Assembly (NCBI GenBank): GCA_009773455.1
Contig: WSXU01000017.1
Location: 1-64,000, forward strand
Direction: 5' to 3'
Length of the DNA: 64,000 nt
DNA from: Bacteroidota bacterium
Lineage (GTDB): Bacteria; Bacteroidota; Bacteroidia; Bacteroidales; Lentimicrobiaceae
The position numbers were made by a program, and so were the translations under genes. Shown here one piece after another: positions 18,740 to 27,195 of the stretch. Below the pieces are notes generated by a model, which saw only the letters and a list, made by a program, of their open reading frames with translations, did not search any database and was not told the DNA's origin. Each line of letters opens with the position of its first letter. The stretch's first letter is position 1.

Positions 18740-19498
18740 TCAATCTTCGTCTTCACCTTCTTCACCTTCTTCCCCTTGTTCCCCGCCGTTTTCATTCATT
18801 TCTGTTGATCCGGCGTCACCCTCCCCTTCGCTCACCTGTATCGGAGGCCCGGTTATTACCATGATAAAAGCCACCAATGGTGCAAGGATCCATCCGGTTG
18901 CCAATATCTTCTGAAACCCGGTCAGTTGCGCATCTTCTGCTGAAACACCCGATTTGTAACCGGTAAACATCGATTTCAGCGAACTGTCAGACTTATGTAT
19001 AAAAAGGTCTGCCAGGAGGCCAGCAAGGTGAATGATTACAAGGACAATTCCTGTCTGGACGAAAACTTCATGCAATTCCTTGAACTCGATGCCCGACGGA
19101 AGAGTCAGGGATTTGAACAGCCCCTGTCCGCCCTCCTGGGCCAGGGTTAGCATTCCTGTAACAGCGATGAGCAATACATCGAATATAATGCCAAGCATTA
19201 CCAATGATGCCGGAGGATTATGGCCTGCATAAACATTGCCGGATTTGCCAAATCCCTTGATGAATCCTGAAATGGACTTAATCCCTATGGGGAAGTCGCG
19301 GAAACGGGAATAGCGGGGTCCGGCAAGGCCCCAGAGGATGCGAAATAGCACCAGGATTCCGGCAGCATATCCGAATGAAACATGAGCTGTAAGATATTCT
19401 TCTTCAGCAATATAAGCTCCAACGAGAGCCAGAGCCAGGGACCAGTGAAAAAAGCGGGTTGGTATTCCCCATACGTAGGTTAATTTTTTGTTTTCCAT
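18740..19498 (-). CDS. Cytochrome b561-type membrane protein with acidic C-terminal tail
   Basis: Starting at the ATG at 19498 gives 252 aa. A TTG three codons upstream is also possible. Features of the Ni/Fe-hydrogenase-type cytochrome b / cytochrome b561 family are seen: TRFFHWSLA in TM1, a His in TM2 (AHVSFGYA), RILWGLAGPRYSRF, ELHEVFVQ in TM3-4 and IHLAGLLADLFIHK. These provide candidate heme-ligand histidines. A last TM at about 205-225 ends in GPPIQVSEG. The final 28 residues are almost entirely E, D, G, N and S, an unusual acidic tail. Role: probable membrane electron transfer. The acidic tail next to a CDF exporter could bind cations (inference). Confidence 0.85.
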   Translation of the reverse strand: MENKKLTYVWGIPTRFFHWSLALALVGAYIAEEEYLTAHVSFGYAAGILVLFRILWGLAGPRYSRFRDFPIGIKSISGFIKGFGKSGNVYAGHNPPASLVMLGIIFDVLLIAVTGMLTLAQEGGQGLFKSLTLPSGIEFKELHEVFVQTGIVLVIIHLAGLLADLFIHKSDSSLKSMFTGYKSGVSAEDAQLTGFQKILATGWILAPLVAFIMVITGPPIQVSEGEGDAGSTEMNENGGEQGEEGEEGEDED

Positions 19499-19625
19499 AA
19501 AAATCAAGGGTTGAGGCGGATCAATTAAGCCGCAGAATTAAAACGAAATTTTTATCTCACAAATTCACAATCCGGCTGAACCATTTTGTCAGGTAAAACA
19601 AATCAGTTACAGCACGAATAAACCA

Positions 19626-19892
19626 TCAGGCAGATTTTGGCGGCTGCCAAACAGGTTTGGAAAAATCAGCGAATGAGAAAAAGCACAACAGATGTACCGG
19701 TTTGATAACCGGTTGACGATGCCTGACCGGGCAAATGCCGGAAGCCAATATCCAAAGGTGATCGTGGTTCTGCTGAAACTGATGATTAACGGAGGTAAGC
19801 GCAGAACTCCCCTGCAGGTCTACTTTACCTGAGAGGTTAAAATGCTCCATGGTTTCATCCAGATATACCTGCATGGTAAGGATGATAAGCAT
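19626..19892 (-). CDS. Possible small secreted or membrane-associated protein (88 aa)
   Basis: The ATG at 19892 begins MLIILTMQVYLDETMEHF. The sequence is His-rich in the middle (HQFQQNHDHLW, CPVRHRQP) and ends KPVWQPPKSA. A perfect TATCTTTG promoter element lies 37 bp upstream on the same strand, which is the main support. The open frame extends to 19931 only through a TTG inside the promoter. No family was recognised. The flanking intergenic sequence (19508-19625 and 19937-20118) shows nothing else. It could also be a short untranslated RNA. Confidence 0.4.
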   Translation of the reverse strand: MLIILTMQVYLDETMEHFNLSGKVDLQGSSALTSVNHQFQQNHDHLWILASGICPVRHRQPVIKPVHLLCFFSFADFSKPVWQPPKSA

Positions 19893-19928
19893 TACAGACA
19901 ATATTCCCCTGATTTCGGACACGGCAGG

Positions 19929-19936
19929 CAAAGATA
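19929..19936 (-). promoter_or_regulatory. -7 promoter element (TATCTTTG on minus strand)
   Basis: An exact consensus match reads toward the 88-aa ORF and implies a leader of about 30 nt. Confidence 0.5.
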
Positions 19937-20118
19937 CACAGATATTTCAGGTTCAGGGAACAGCAGGGCTTTGTTGAGCCGAATTTATACATGTTCTAAA
20001 TTATTCCGGACCTTCACCCGGATTAAATATAGCCCATAAGGTTCAATGGATAACCTACCGGTGATCTGTTAAAAAGGATGTTTCTCCTTGAAAATATATC
20101 ATTCAGCGAACTGCTTCG

Positions 20119-20126
20119 TATATTTG
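20119..20126 (+). promoter_or_regulatory. -7 promoter element (TATATTTG)
   Basis: An exact TAnnTTTG match lies 21 bp before the ATG at 20148. It falls inside the longer open frame starting at 20088 and so fixes the downstream start. Confidence 0.6.
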
Positions 20127-20147
20127 AAGGTGTCAATCCCATTTAAA

Positions 20148-20996
20148 ATGGAAAATAAATTTCTTATCCGGAAGTCATCGGGTGAAAAACAGCATTATTC
20201 TGCTGAAAAACTCTACAACTCACTCCGGTTAGCCGGTGCCTCCGCCGGAGTGATTTCCGCCATCATTGAAGAAGTTGAAAAGGATCTTCCTGAAGGCATT
20301 TCCACCAGAGGCATTTATAAAAAAGCATTCAGGTTACTCAGGAGCAGACAACATTCGCTGGCCGCCCGTTATAGCCTTAAAAATGCCATTATGGAGCTGG
20401 GCCCTTCAGGGTATCCATTCGAAAAATTCATTGGTGAAATATTCAAAAAACAGGGTTTTAAGGTTAATGTCGGGGTTATCGTACAGGGCAAATGCGTAAA
20501 TCATGAAATAGACGTGATTGCTACCGGCAGCAATGTGAACATTATGGCAGAATGTAAGTATCACAATATGCCGGGAAAGGTCTGCAATGTTCAGGTGCCT
20601 TTATACATACATTCCAGGTTTGAGGACATCAGAAAAAAAATGCAGTTGACACCGGTTTCCGAATTCAGTTCATTCGAAGGCTGGGTCATCACAAATACCA
20701 GGTTTTCTGATGATGCAGAAAAGTATGGCAGGTGCGCTGGTCTGCATCTGGTCGGATGGGATTATCCACAACAAGGCAGTCTCAAGGACCTTGTTGAGAA
20801 TGCGGGATTGTTTCCTGTAACCGCTATTACCGGGCTCAATAAGAAGCAAAAACAGTTGCTGATTGACCGTAACATTATCCTCTGTATGGATCTTTACAGT
20901 CATCCGGAGTTACTCAGTCTGACAGGACTCAGCGGAAGCAACTTATCCAGGGTTATGAAGGAAGTTGAAGAACTGTGCTCCCTAGTAACACCATAG
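20148..20996 (+). CDS. ATP-cone domain fused to a PD-(D/E)XK (Mrr-like) nuclease domain
   Basis: The start at 20148 (MENKFLIRKSSGE) gives 282 aa. Residues about 1-85 match an ATP-cone, the nucleotide-sensing domain of ribonucleotide reductases and NrdR: VIRKSSGEKQHYSAEKLYNSL-like opening, then ISTRGIYKKAFRLL. Residues about 95-210 look like a restriction-endonuclease-like fold: GYPFEKFIGEIFKKQGF, then EIDVIA with the catalytic Asp, then MAECKYH with E-x-K. The C-terminal 70 residues resemble a helical, helix-hairpin-helix-like region (LSGSNLSRVMKEVEELC). I infer an ATP/dATP-responsive nuclease. It stands alone and has no methylase partner. Confidence 0.75.
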   Translation: MENKFLIRKSSGEKQHYSAEKLYNSLRLAGASAGVISAIIEEVEKDLPEGISTRGIYKKAFRLLRSRQHSLAARYSLKNAIMELGPSGYPFEKFIGEIFKKQGFKVNVGVIVQGKCVNHEIDVIATGSNVNIMAECKYHNMPGKVCNVQVPLYIHSRFEDIRKKMQLTPVSEFSSFEGWVITNTRFSDDAEKYGRCAGLHLVGWDYPQQGSLKDLVENAGLFPVTAITGLNKKQKQLLIDRNIILCMDLYSHPELLSLTGLSGSNLSRVMKEVEELCSLVTP

Positions 20997-21243
20997 TCAT
21001 TCCGCTTCAGCCAATCCTTTCATTCAGAATGGAAACCCGGTTTTCCTGCCACAAAACCCCGGACATCTTTCCTTTTTTTTAGTCACTGCGCATTGCCCAC
21101 CTACCCATAAATTGAGAAGGTTTTATATGCTGAATGGTGATAAACCTGCCTTAATCTCTATGGCTGTTTTACTACAACCGACATCCTTGGTATGCATACC
21201 ATTAAAATATGTAACCAGTTGATTTTCTTCACCGGAATTTGAC
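20997..21243. other. Intergenic region without recognisable gene
   Basis: The gap before the promoter at 21244 is mixed in composition. I see no tRNA, hairpin terminator or open frame of note. Confidence 0.6.
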
Positions 21244-21251
21244 TACCTTTG
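21219..21251 (+). promoter_or_regulatory. Promoter of the acyl ligase fusion gene
   Basis: TTG at 21219-21221 and TACCTTTG at 21244-21251 are 22 bp apart. The leader to 21412 would be about 150 nt, long for this genome, with no riboswitch recognised. Confidence 0.5.
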
Positions 21252-21411
21252 TAGGGTAAAAAACGGGTCAGACCATTTTTAAAGAATTGTCTGACAACGT
21301 TATGGATGGAAGATAAATTCAGGTGCGACACCTGTAGAATGGTAATATTTAATTTTTCGTTCTTTTTGCATCTTACTGATATTCATTTTTTTACTGCTGA
21401 ACCTGAAAATC

Positions 21412-23871
21412 ATGCTGAAAAACTCCGGCAATAAAACGGCCATTGCTTTCGGGGATGAGAAAATCTCCTATGCTGACCTGATCGGTAAGCTTGATCTGTT
21501 TGCCTCACTTATTCCTTCTGTGCCGGATAGGCATATGGTAATTTTTTCCGAAAACAGGCCGGGATGGATCTATGCATTTTATGCCATATGGAAAGTGAAA
21601 GGGGTTGCCATTCCCATCGACTATCTGGCAACCGCCTCTGAAGTAGCTTATATCCTGAAAGATTCTGCTCCATCGGTAATATTTTGTTCCGAAGCCAGGC
21701 GTCAGGTGATGGCAGAAGCAATTTATGCAGCAGGTATTTCTCCTGAGTTGATTATTATCGATGAAGCAGAAGCCTCCCCTTCAATACCGGTAGATACTGC
21801 TGACACAATTCAAACCGATCCGGAAGACATCGCGGTCATTATTTATACCTCCGGAACAACAGGAAGCCCTAAGGGTGTGATGCTTTCCTACAATAACATC
21901 CTCACCAATGTCAGGGCTGTGTCTGAATTTATTCCCATCTACAGGCCCGATTCCAGGGTAATGATCCTGTTGCCGCTGCATCACATTTTCCCTCTGGTCG
22001 GAACCATGGTTATCCCATTGTACCTCGGAGCAATGGTTGCCATCAGCCCATCGATGGTATCCGAAGACATAATGGCCACATTGAAAAACAATGCCATCAC
22101 CATCATCATCGGAGTGCCCAGGTTGTATGCCGCCATCCGTAAAGGCATAATGGATAAGATCAAAAAGAGCGGGATTGCAAGACTGCTGTTTTACATCGCA
22201 GGAAAAGTAAATTCTCCCGGTTTCTCAAAACGTATATTTGGAACTGTTCACAATAAACTTGGTGGTTCTGTTGAGTTTCTTGTTTCGGGCGGTGCGGCTC
22301 TTGATTCAGAGGTAGGTAGGGATCTCCAGACGCTTGGTTTTGAGGTGCTTGAAGGTTATGGAATGACCGAAGCCGCTCCAATGATAACCTTTACCCAACC
22401 CCGCAGGGTAAGAATCGGCTCGCCGGGTGAAGTGATGCGTGAAACTGCCGTTCAGATCGAAGATGGCGAAATCATCGCTTCGGGACCCAATATTATGAAA
22501 GGATATTACAACCGGCCTGAAGAAACAGCAGAAGTGCTTAAAAATGGCTGGCTGTATACCGGAGACCTCGGCTATATAGACAAAGAAGGCTTCCTGTATA
22601 TCACAGGCCGTAAAAAAGAGATCATTGTCCTTTCAAACGGCAAGAATGTTAATCCAGTTGAGATAGAGTCAGCATTGCTTGAATCTCCGCTCGTGAAAGA
22701 TTGTGGTGTATTTCTCAAGGACAATCAGCTCCAGGTTGTTATTGTTCCTGAAATTGCTGAAGCTGACTCACCCGGCGACAGGGATATTGAGGACATTTTC
22801 AGGCATGATCTGATAGAGCCTTTCAACAACAGTGTTTCTGCATACAAAAAACTGATGAGGTTCTATCTCTCTTCTGAAGAACTTCCAAGAACAAGACTTG
22901 GTAAGCTTCAGCGGTTTAAACTATCAGATCTTGCTGTTGAAAAGGATGAAGAGCGCGAAGACACTGAAGAAATTGAAATACCTGAATTCAAAATCATCGC
23001 GGCTTATCTCCGGGAAGAAAAGGGGCGGAAGGTAATGCCCTACCATCACCTGGAGATGGACCTTGGCATGGACTCCCTTGATAAAGTTGGCTTCCAGGCA
23101 TGGCTGCAGCAGAATTTCGGGGTCAACATTGAACCTTCAGAAATGACTGGTTTCGGTGATGTCAGAAAGCTGAGCGAATATGTGAGCGTCAACAAAACGC
23201 ATATGGATGAAGGAAAACTCAACTGGACCGACATTCTGCGCGAAAAAGTCAACCTGAAACTTCCCGATACCTGGTTTACAGGAAGGTGGATGGTATATTT
23301 ATCCCGTGGCTTCTTCCACCTCTATTTCAGGTTCAGGGCCAGGGGCGTTGACAACATTCCTGAAGGACCTTTTATTCTGGCGCCAAACCATCAGAGTGTT
23401 TTTGACGGTCTTTTTGTTGCAGCTTACCTGCGCAGCCATCAGATCCGTAAAACCTATGTCTATGCGAAGGAAAAACATATAAAGCAGCGCTGGCTTAAGT
23501 TCCTGGCCAACCGTAACAACATCATCATTGTAGATCTTAACCGCGACCTCAAGGCATCTATACAGAAAATGGCCGAAGTGCTGAAGCAGAACCGTAACCT
23601 GATCATCTTCCCTGAAGGAACCCGTACTTTGAACGGAAAACTGGGACAGTTTAAAAAAACTTTTGCCATACTCAGCCGTGAACTTAACATACCGATTGTT
23701 CCCGTATCAATCGATGGTGCATTCAAGGCCCTGCCAAAGGGAAGCCATTTCCCCCGCCCATGGACAAAGATCAGGATTGAATTCCTGAAACCGGTATACC
23801 CAGGCGATCATTCCTACGACACCATTTCACACCAGGTAAAAGACAGCATCCAGGGCAACCTTGATAAATAG
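21412..23871 (+). CDS. Trifunctional fusion: acyl-CoA/ACP synthetase, acyl carrier domain, glycerophosphate acyltransferase
   Basis: Residues 1-520 are an AMP-forming fatty acyl ligase: YTSGTTGSPKGVML at about 144-157, GYGMTEAAP, YTGDLGYID and KNGNPVE-like C-domain sequence near 415. Residues about 530-600 form an acyl-carrier-like domain with LGMDSLDKVGF, whose Ser near 553 is the expected phosphopantetheine site. Residues about 620-819 are a PlsC/AGPAT acyltransferase with NHQSVFDG (H-x4-D) near 659 and FPEGTRT near 733. I infer that it activates free fatty acids, holds them on its own carrier and transfers them to a lysophospholipid. It resembles Aas plus a built-in ACP. It has its own promoter and a strong terminator. 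Confidence 0.92.
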   Translation: MLKNSGNKTAIAFGDEKISYADLIGKLDLFASLIPSVPDRHMVIFSENRPGWIYAFYAIWKVKGVAIPIDYLATASEVAYILKDSAPSVIFCSEARRQVMAEAIYAAGISPELIIIDEAEASPSIPVDTADTIQTDPEDIAVIIYTSGTTGSPKGVMLSYNNILTNVRAVSEFIPIYRPDSRVMILLPLHHIFPLVGTMVIPLYLGAMVAISPSMVSEDIMATLKNNAITIIIGVPRLYAAIRKGIMDKIKKSGIARLLFYIAGKVNSPGFSKRIFGTVHNKLGGSVEFLVSGGAALDSEVGRDLQTLGFEVLEGYGMTEAAPMITFTQPRRVRIGSPGEVMRETAVQIEDGEIIASGPNIMKGYYNRPEETAEVLKNGWLYTGDLGYIDKEGFLYITGRKKEIIVLSNGKNVNPVEIESALLESPLVKDCGVFLKDNQLQVVIVPEIAEADSPGDRDIEDIFRHDLIEPFNNSVSAYKKLMRFYLSSEELPRTRLGKLQRFKLSDLAVEKDEEREDTEEIEIPEFKIIAAYLREEKGRKVMPYHHLEMDLGMDSLDKVGFQAWLQQNFGVNIEPSEMTGFGDVRKLSEYVSVNKTHMDEGKLNWTDILREKVNLKLPDTWFTGRWMVYLSRGFFHLYFRFRARGVDNIPEGPFILAPNHQSVFDGLFVAAYLRSHQIRKTYVYAKEKHIKQRWLKFLANRNNIIIVDLNRDLKASIQKMAEVLKQNRNLIIFPEGTRTLNGKLGQFKKTFAILSRELNIPIVPVSIDGAFKALPKGSHFPRPWTKIRIEFLKPVYPGDHSYDTISHQVKDSIQGNLDK

Positions 23872-23888
23872 TTTTCAAACTGTAACAT

Positions 23889-23930
23889 AAAAAGAGAAGG
23901 CCGGCATTGATAGCCGGCCTTCTCTTTTTT
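23889..23930. terminator. Bidirectional rho-independent terminator
   Basis: A 17-bp perfect stem (AAAAAGAGAAGGCCGGC with its complement) around a 7-nt loop serves the convergent genes on both sides. A T-run is present in either direction. Confidence 0.95.
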
Positions 23931-23942
23931 ATTGATCTGTAA

Positions 23943-26900
23943 TTACCTGGATAAAACTACTTTGAATTGTTTCATTTCATCACGGCCAATGATCCTGATC
24001 ATATAAAGTCCTGAAGGCTGATCATCAAGATTGATCGAATACTGATTGTCAGCTTTCTCCGGAATTGAGATTTTCCTGATTTCCTTTCCGGCAGCATTGT
24101 AAACCTTAATCTGCTGAACATTTTCAAAACCATTCAGCGATTCTACAAATACAACAGAGGATGCAGGATTCGGGTAGACCTGTATGTTTTCGGCTTCGGT
24201 TACAAGACCTTCAGCTTCCTTGGCATTCCGTTTGTACCTCAGTTTGGTGCTGGTGGTATTGGTACCGCAGCCATAAACAGTGGTCACCAGTTTAACCTGT
24301 CCCGTAAAGGTAGCAGTCCAGGTTATTTTGGCATCATCCCCACAGGCATCGTCCGAGTAAGCAAGGTAAGCATTCGTCGTCTTATTGCGCAACGTCATTT
24401 CTGAATCATAGGATGCCGAGGCCCCATCTGCCGAGCAATAAGAGAATACGTAAGTAACCCCTGAGGTAACATTGAAAGCAGTATACTCACCGGCATAGAT
24501 TGAATTCTGCGTTTTCCATGAAGTGGTCGGGGTTAATGTGGTGCTGGGATACTGAACGGTACTGTTGCATCCCTGGGTTGCAGATGTTACACTGATTGCA
24601 ATGTATCCTGTATTGTTGCTTTCGTTGCTCTCAGCTACCTGTGCATCGGCATCGGCAAAGAAAACAATATACCAGGTACCGGATGCTGTTGCCGACGGAA
24701 TCGTCAGGATTTCACTAACAGCAGAAGTAGCTCCCGTTGCCAGAGAAACGACGGCATCGGTGGCCAGATAGGTATCGCCTGTGCTGTATACATTATCAGA
24801 GGAAAGATAATACTTCAGTGAAGAGGCAGCTGCTGTTGCTGTTCCCTGATTGTTTACCGTGCAGGAGGCGGTGGTGGTAGCTCCTGCTGTAACTGCGGTT
24901 GGTGAAGCAGCCGGAAACTGGACGATCAGGTCAGGGCTTCCGGTTGAGGAGGTCACAGAAATCTGGAAGTTCCCCACATTATTGTTCTCGTTCGATTCGG
25001 TTACCTGTGCGTCGGCATCGGCGAAAAACAAAATATAATAAGTCCCTGCGGCTGTACCGGAAGGAATGGTCAGAACTTCACTAACCGCGGCTGATGCGGC
25101 AGCGTTAAGCGCAGCAACGGCATCGGTTGCCAGCAATACATCACCAGCGCTGTAGGCATTGTCGGTTGATAAATAATACTTAAGATTCGATGCAACTGCA
25201 GCAGCACCTCCCTGGTTGTATACAGTACAGGATGCGGTAGTTGTAGCACCGGCCAGCACCGATACAGGAGTGGCAGCAGGGCTCTGCGTCACAAGATCAG
25301 GTGTTGCGGGGGCACTTCCGACCTGGAATGAAGCGATCCTGGTTTTTCGTGCGCTTGAAGTTCCGATATACTCGGTTGTAAACCAGAAAGTCCTGTCGTC
25401 GGAAGGATCCACACATAAACCGGCATAATCTCCCCAGCGGTTATAAGCTGTCTGGGAATAAGCTCCTGTTGTAATGGTCTGTTCCGTAAGATCAAGGGTT
25501 CCAGCTCCGGTGTTATAGGCAGTTGATGTCTGACCGGTATAACGGATACCCGGATACAGGGTTGTGCTCGAAATTGAGTATCCCAGCCCGATTTCATTCT
25601 GACCATTCAGCCGGATGCTTCCCATCCAGCGGGAATGCGCATCAGGAGCATAGGTCCCCGATTGCCTGAGCGACCAGGTGCCGGTGGTCCTGCGGAGTTC
25701 ATACCAGCGGATACCGGCATGATCGGTATTGTCAACATCTACTGTATGACAGCAGACAAGGGTCTGGTAAGTTCCGAAATTCCTGTATTGCGGCGCATTC
25801 ATAATCACCTGGGGAATGGCATCAAGTTCACGGGTGGTTCCCTGTTGTTTGATGTTGTCCCAGTTTGCACCGAAATTGCTGTCGAAAGCAGGAACAGTCA
25901 ATTGCTGAGCCCTGGTAAAAGTTGAAGAGGCTGGTGTTGTCCAGTTAACTGCAAGTTCATAAATCCATAGTTGATCACTTCCGCCGGCGATGGCGTCATC
26001 GTTGATGGTGATAAACAGACCCGGGCTTCCGGCCGGGGCAAAAGCACCATCATTATCAACAGGAGGTACGCACATAAAACCGTCAATGGTTGTTGGTCTC
26101 CAGGCATTGTCAAAACCAACCATCTGGGCAGTCTGGCCCAACAACATCTTCTGGCGTTCAAAAACATAGATATCCTTCTTGGCTGCACCACTGTTGTTGG
26201 TTCCCATATAGTAACCATCCTGCCAAATACCGATTTTCTCATAATCCGGCATATCATCCACATCAAAGGAATACCTGTGCCAGGCTCCGGTTGGATCATT
26301 GGTTTGCGATACCGCAAACAGCATATAGTCGTTTGCCCCACAGATGGAGAATTCAACCACCAGCCAGCGGTCAGCCTGTTCATCATACAAAACAATCGGG
26401 TCACCATCGTTGCATGTTGCACCGGTAACGCTGCCAAAAAGCAGATTCAGATTGGTCGGCCCGGCCAGCAAAGTACCTGTTTTAGAATAGATGGCATACA
26501 CAGAATTAATCGTCTGCATATAATGATTGGGACCTGCAGTACCATTGGCATCAGGTGGGTAATAAGGTGAGGTTTGCCCGTCGAACGATACAATCGGCGC
26601 TTTTGGTGCCGGGGAAGTACCCATTTTCTGCTGCCATGCAGGGTCATCCCCTTTGGGGAGAGCTGTTTCAGCATAAGGATAAGAACGTTCTCTCATATCC
26701 TCATTGCGGGGTTTCATGGCATCGATCTCCATTTTTTCATACTCATCGGCTGTAAGGGCCGGAAGATCGCGCAATGGCAATGACAAGCCATGATAAACGC
26801 CAACGCCTGTAATACTGGGTGATATGGGCTTATCCTGGGCATTTAAACCCAACGAAGCCATCAATAAGCATAGCAATCCTAAAAAGTAATTTTTTTTCAT
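23943..26900 (-). CDS. Large secreted protein with two CARDB repeats and T9SS sorting domain
   Basis: A signal peptide (LLCLLMASLGLNAQ) is followed by an N-terminal domain of about 500 aa. It carries PPDANGTAGPNHYMQTIN, DPIVLYDEQADRWLVVEFS and YEKIGIWQDGYYMGTN. Families with this arrangement look like six-bladed propeller or surface enzymes of unknown role. Two near-identical CARDB-type repeats follow (about 535-645 and 650-765), both with PDL-Q-PAA-P, GATTTASCTV-NQG, YYLS-DN-YS-GD and FFADADAQV-ESNE-NN. A C-rich adhesion-like domain follows (about 770-890). The chain ends in a T9SS sorting domain from VYPNPASSVV to KQFKVVLSR. It is probably surface-displayed. Confidence 0.88.
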   Translation of the reverse strand: MKKNYFLGLLCLLMASLGLNAQDKPISPSITGVGVYHGLSLPLRDLPALTADEYEKMEIDAMKPRNEDMRERSYPYAETALPKGDDPAWQQKMGTSPAPKAPIVSFDGQTSPYYPPDANGTAGPNHYMQTINSVYAIYSKTGTLLAGPTNLNLLFGSVTGATCNDGDPIVLYDEQADRWLVVEFSICGANDYMLFAVSQTNDPTGAWHRYSFDVDDMPDYEKIGIWQDGYYMGTNNSGAAKKDIYVFERQKMLLGQTAQMVGFDNAWRPTTIDGFMCVPPVDNDGAFAPAGSPGLFITINDDAIAGGSDQLWIYELAVNWTTPASSTFTRAQQLTVPAFDSNFGANWDNIKQQGTTRELDAIPQVIMNAPQYRNFGTYQTLVCCHTVDVDNTDHAGIRWYELRRTTGTWSLRQSGTYAPDAHSRWMGSIRLNGQNEIGLGYSISSTTLYPGIRYTGQTSTAYNTGAGTLDLTEQTITTGAYSQTAYNRWGDYAGLCVDPSDDRTFWFTTEYIGTSSARKTRIASFQVGSAPATPDLVTQSPAATPVSVLAGATTTASCTVYNQGGAAAVASNLKYYLSTDNAYSAGDVLLATDAVAALNAAASAAVSEVLTIPSGTAAGTYYILFFADADAQVTESNENNNVGNFQISVTSSTGSPDLIVQFPAASPTAVTAGATTTASCTVNNQGTATAAASSLKYYLSSDNVYSTGDTYLATDAVVSLATGATSAVSEILTIPSATASGTWYIVFFADADAQVAESNESNNTGYIAISVTSATQGCNSTVQYPSTTLTPTTSWKTQNSIYAGEYTAFNVTSGVTYVFSYCSADGASASYDSEMTLRNKTTNAYLAYSDDACGDDAKITWTATFTGQVKLVTTVYGCGTNTTSTKLRYKRNAKEAEGLVTEAENIQVYPNPASSVVFVESLNGFENVQQIKVYNAAGKEIRKISIPEKADNQYSINLDDQPSGLYMIRIIGRDEMKQFKVVLSR

Positions 26901-27168
26901 ACGGTTGGTTTTTGGTGAATAACAGTTGCTGAAAACATGTAGTTCTCTGAATATAAAATTAACGAAAAAATGCCGGAAGCTGACAACTATTTAATACGGA
27001 AAATTGAAAAAGGTCATAATTGCCCCGGATAATAACTATATATAACTGATTTCCTTATATTTATAAATTGCCGCATTTTTAGCGGGATTTGTTAACAGTT
27101 TCTTCATCACCCGGATTATTATTGAATTCCAAAGGTTGATTTAACCGACTGCCTCTTTACCGAATTTG

Positions 27169-27176
27169 TAACTTTG
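27169..27176 (+). promoter_or_regulatory. -7 promoter element (TAACTTTG)
   Basis: An exact match lies 19 bp before the ilvA start, implying a very short leader. The 295-bp gap upstream (26901-27168) shows no gene and no attenuator-like hairpin. Confidence 0.6.
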
Positions 27177-27195
27177 TATACTAAAAATAAACTGT

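Noticed and set aside
25971-26570. 199-codon frame on the plus strand
   Set aside because: Antisense to the CARDB T9SS gene, whose frame has a signal peptide, domains and sorting signal.
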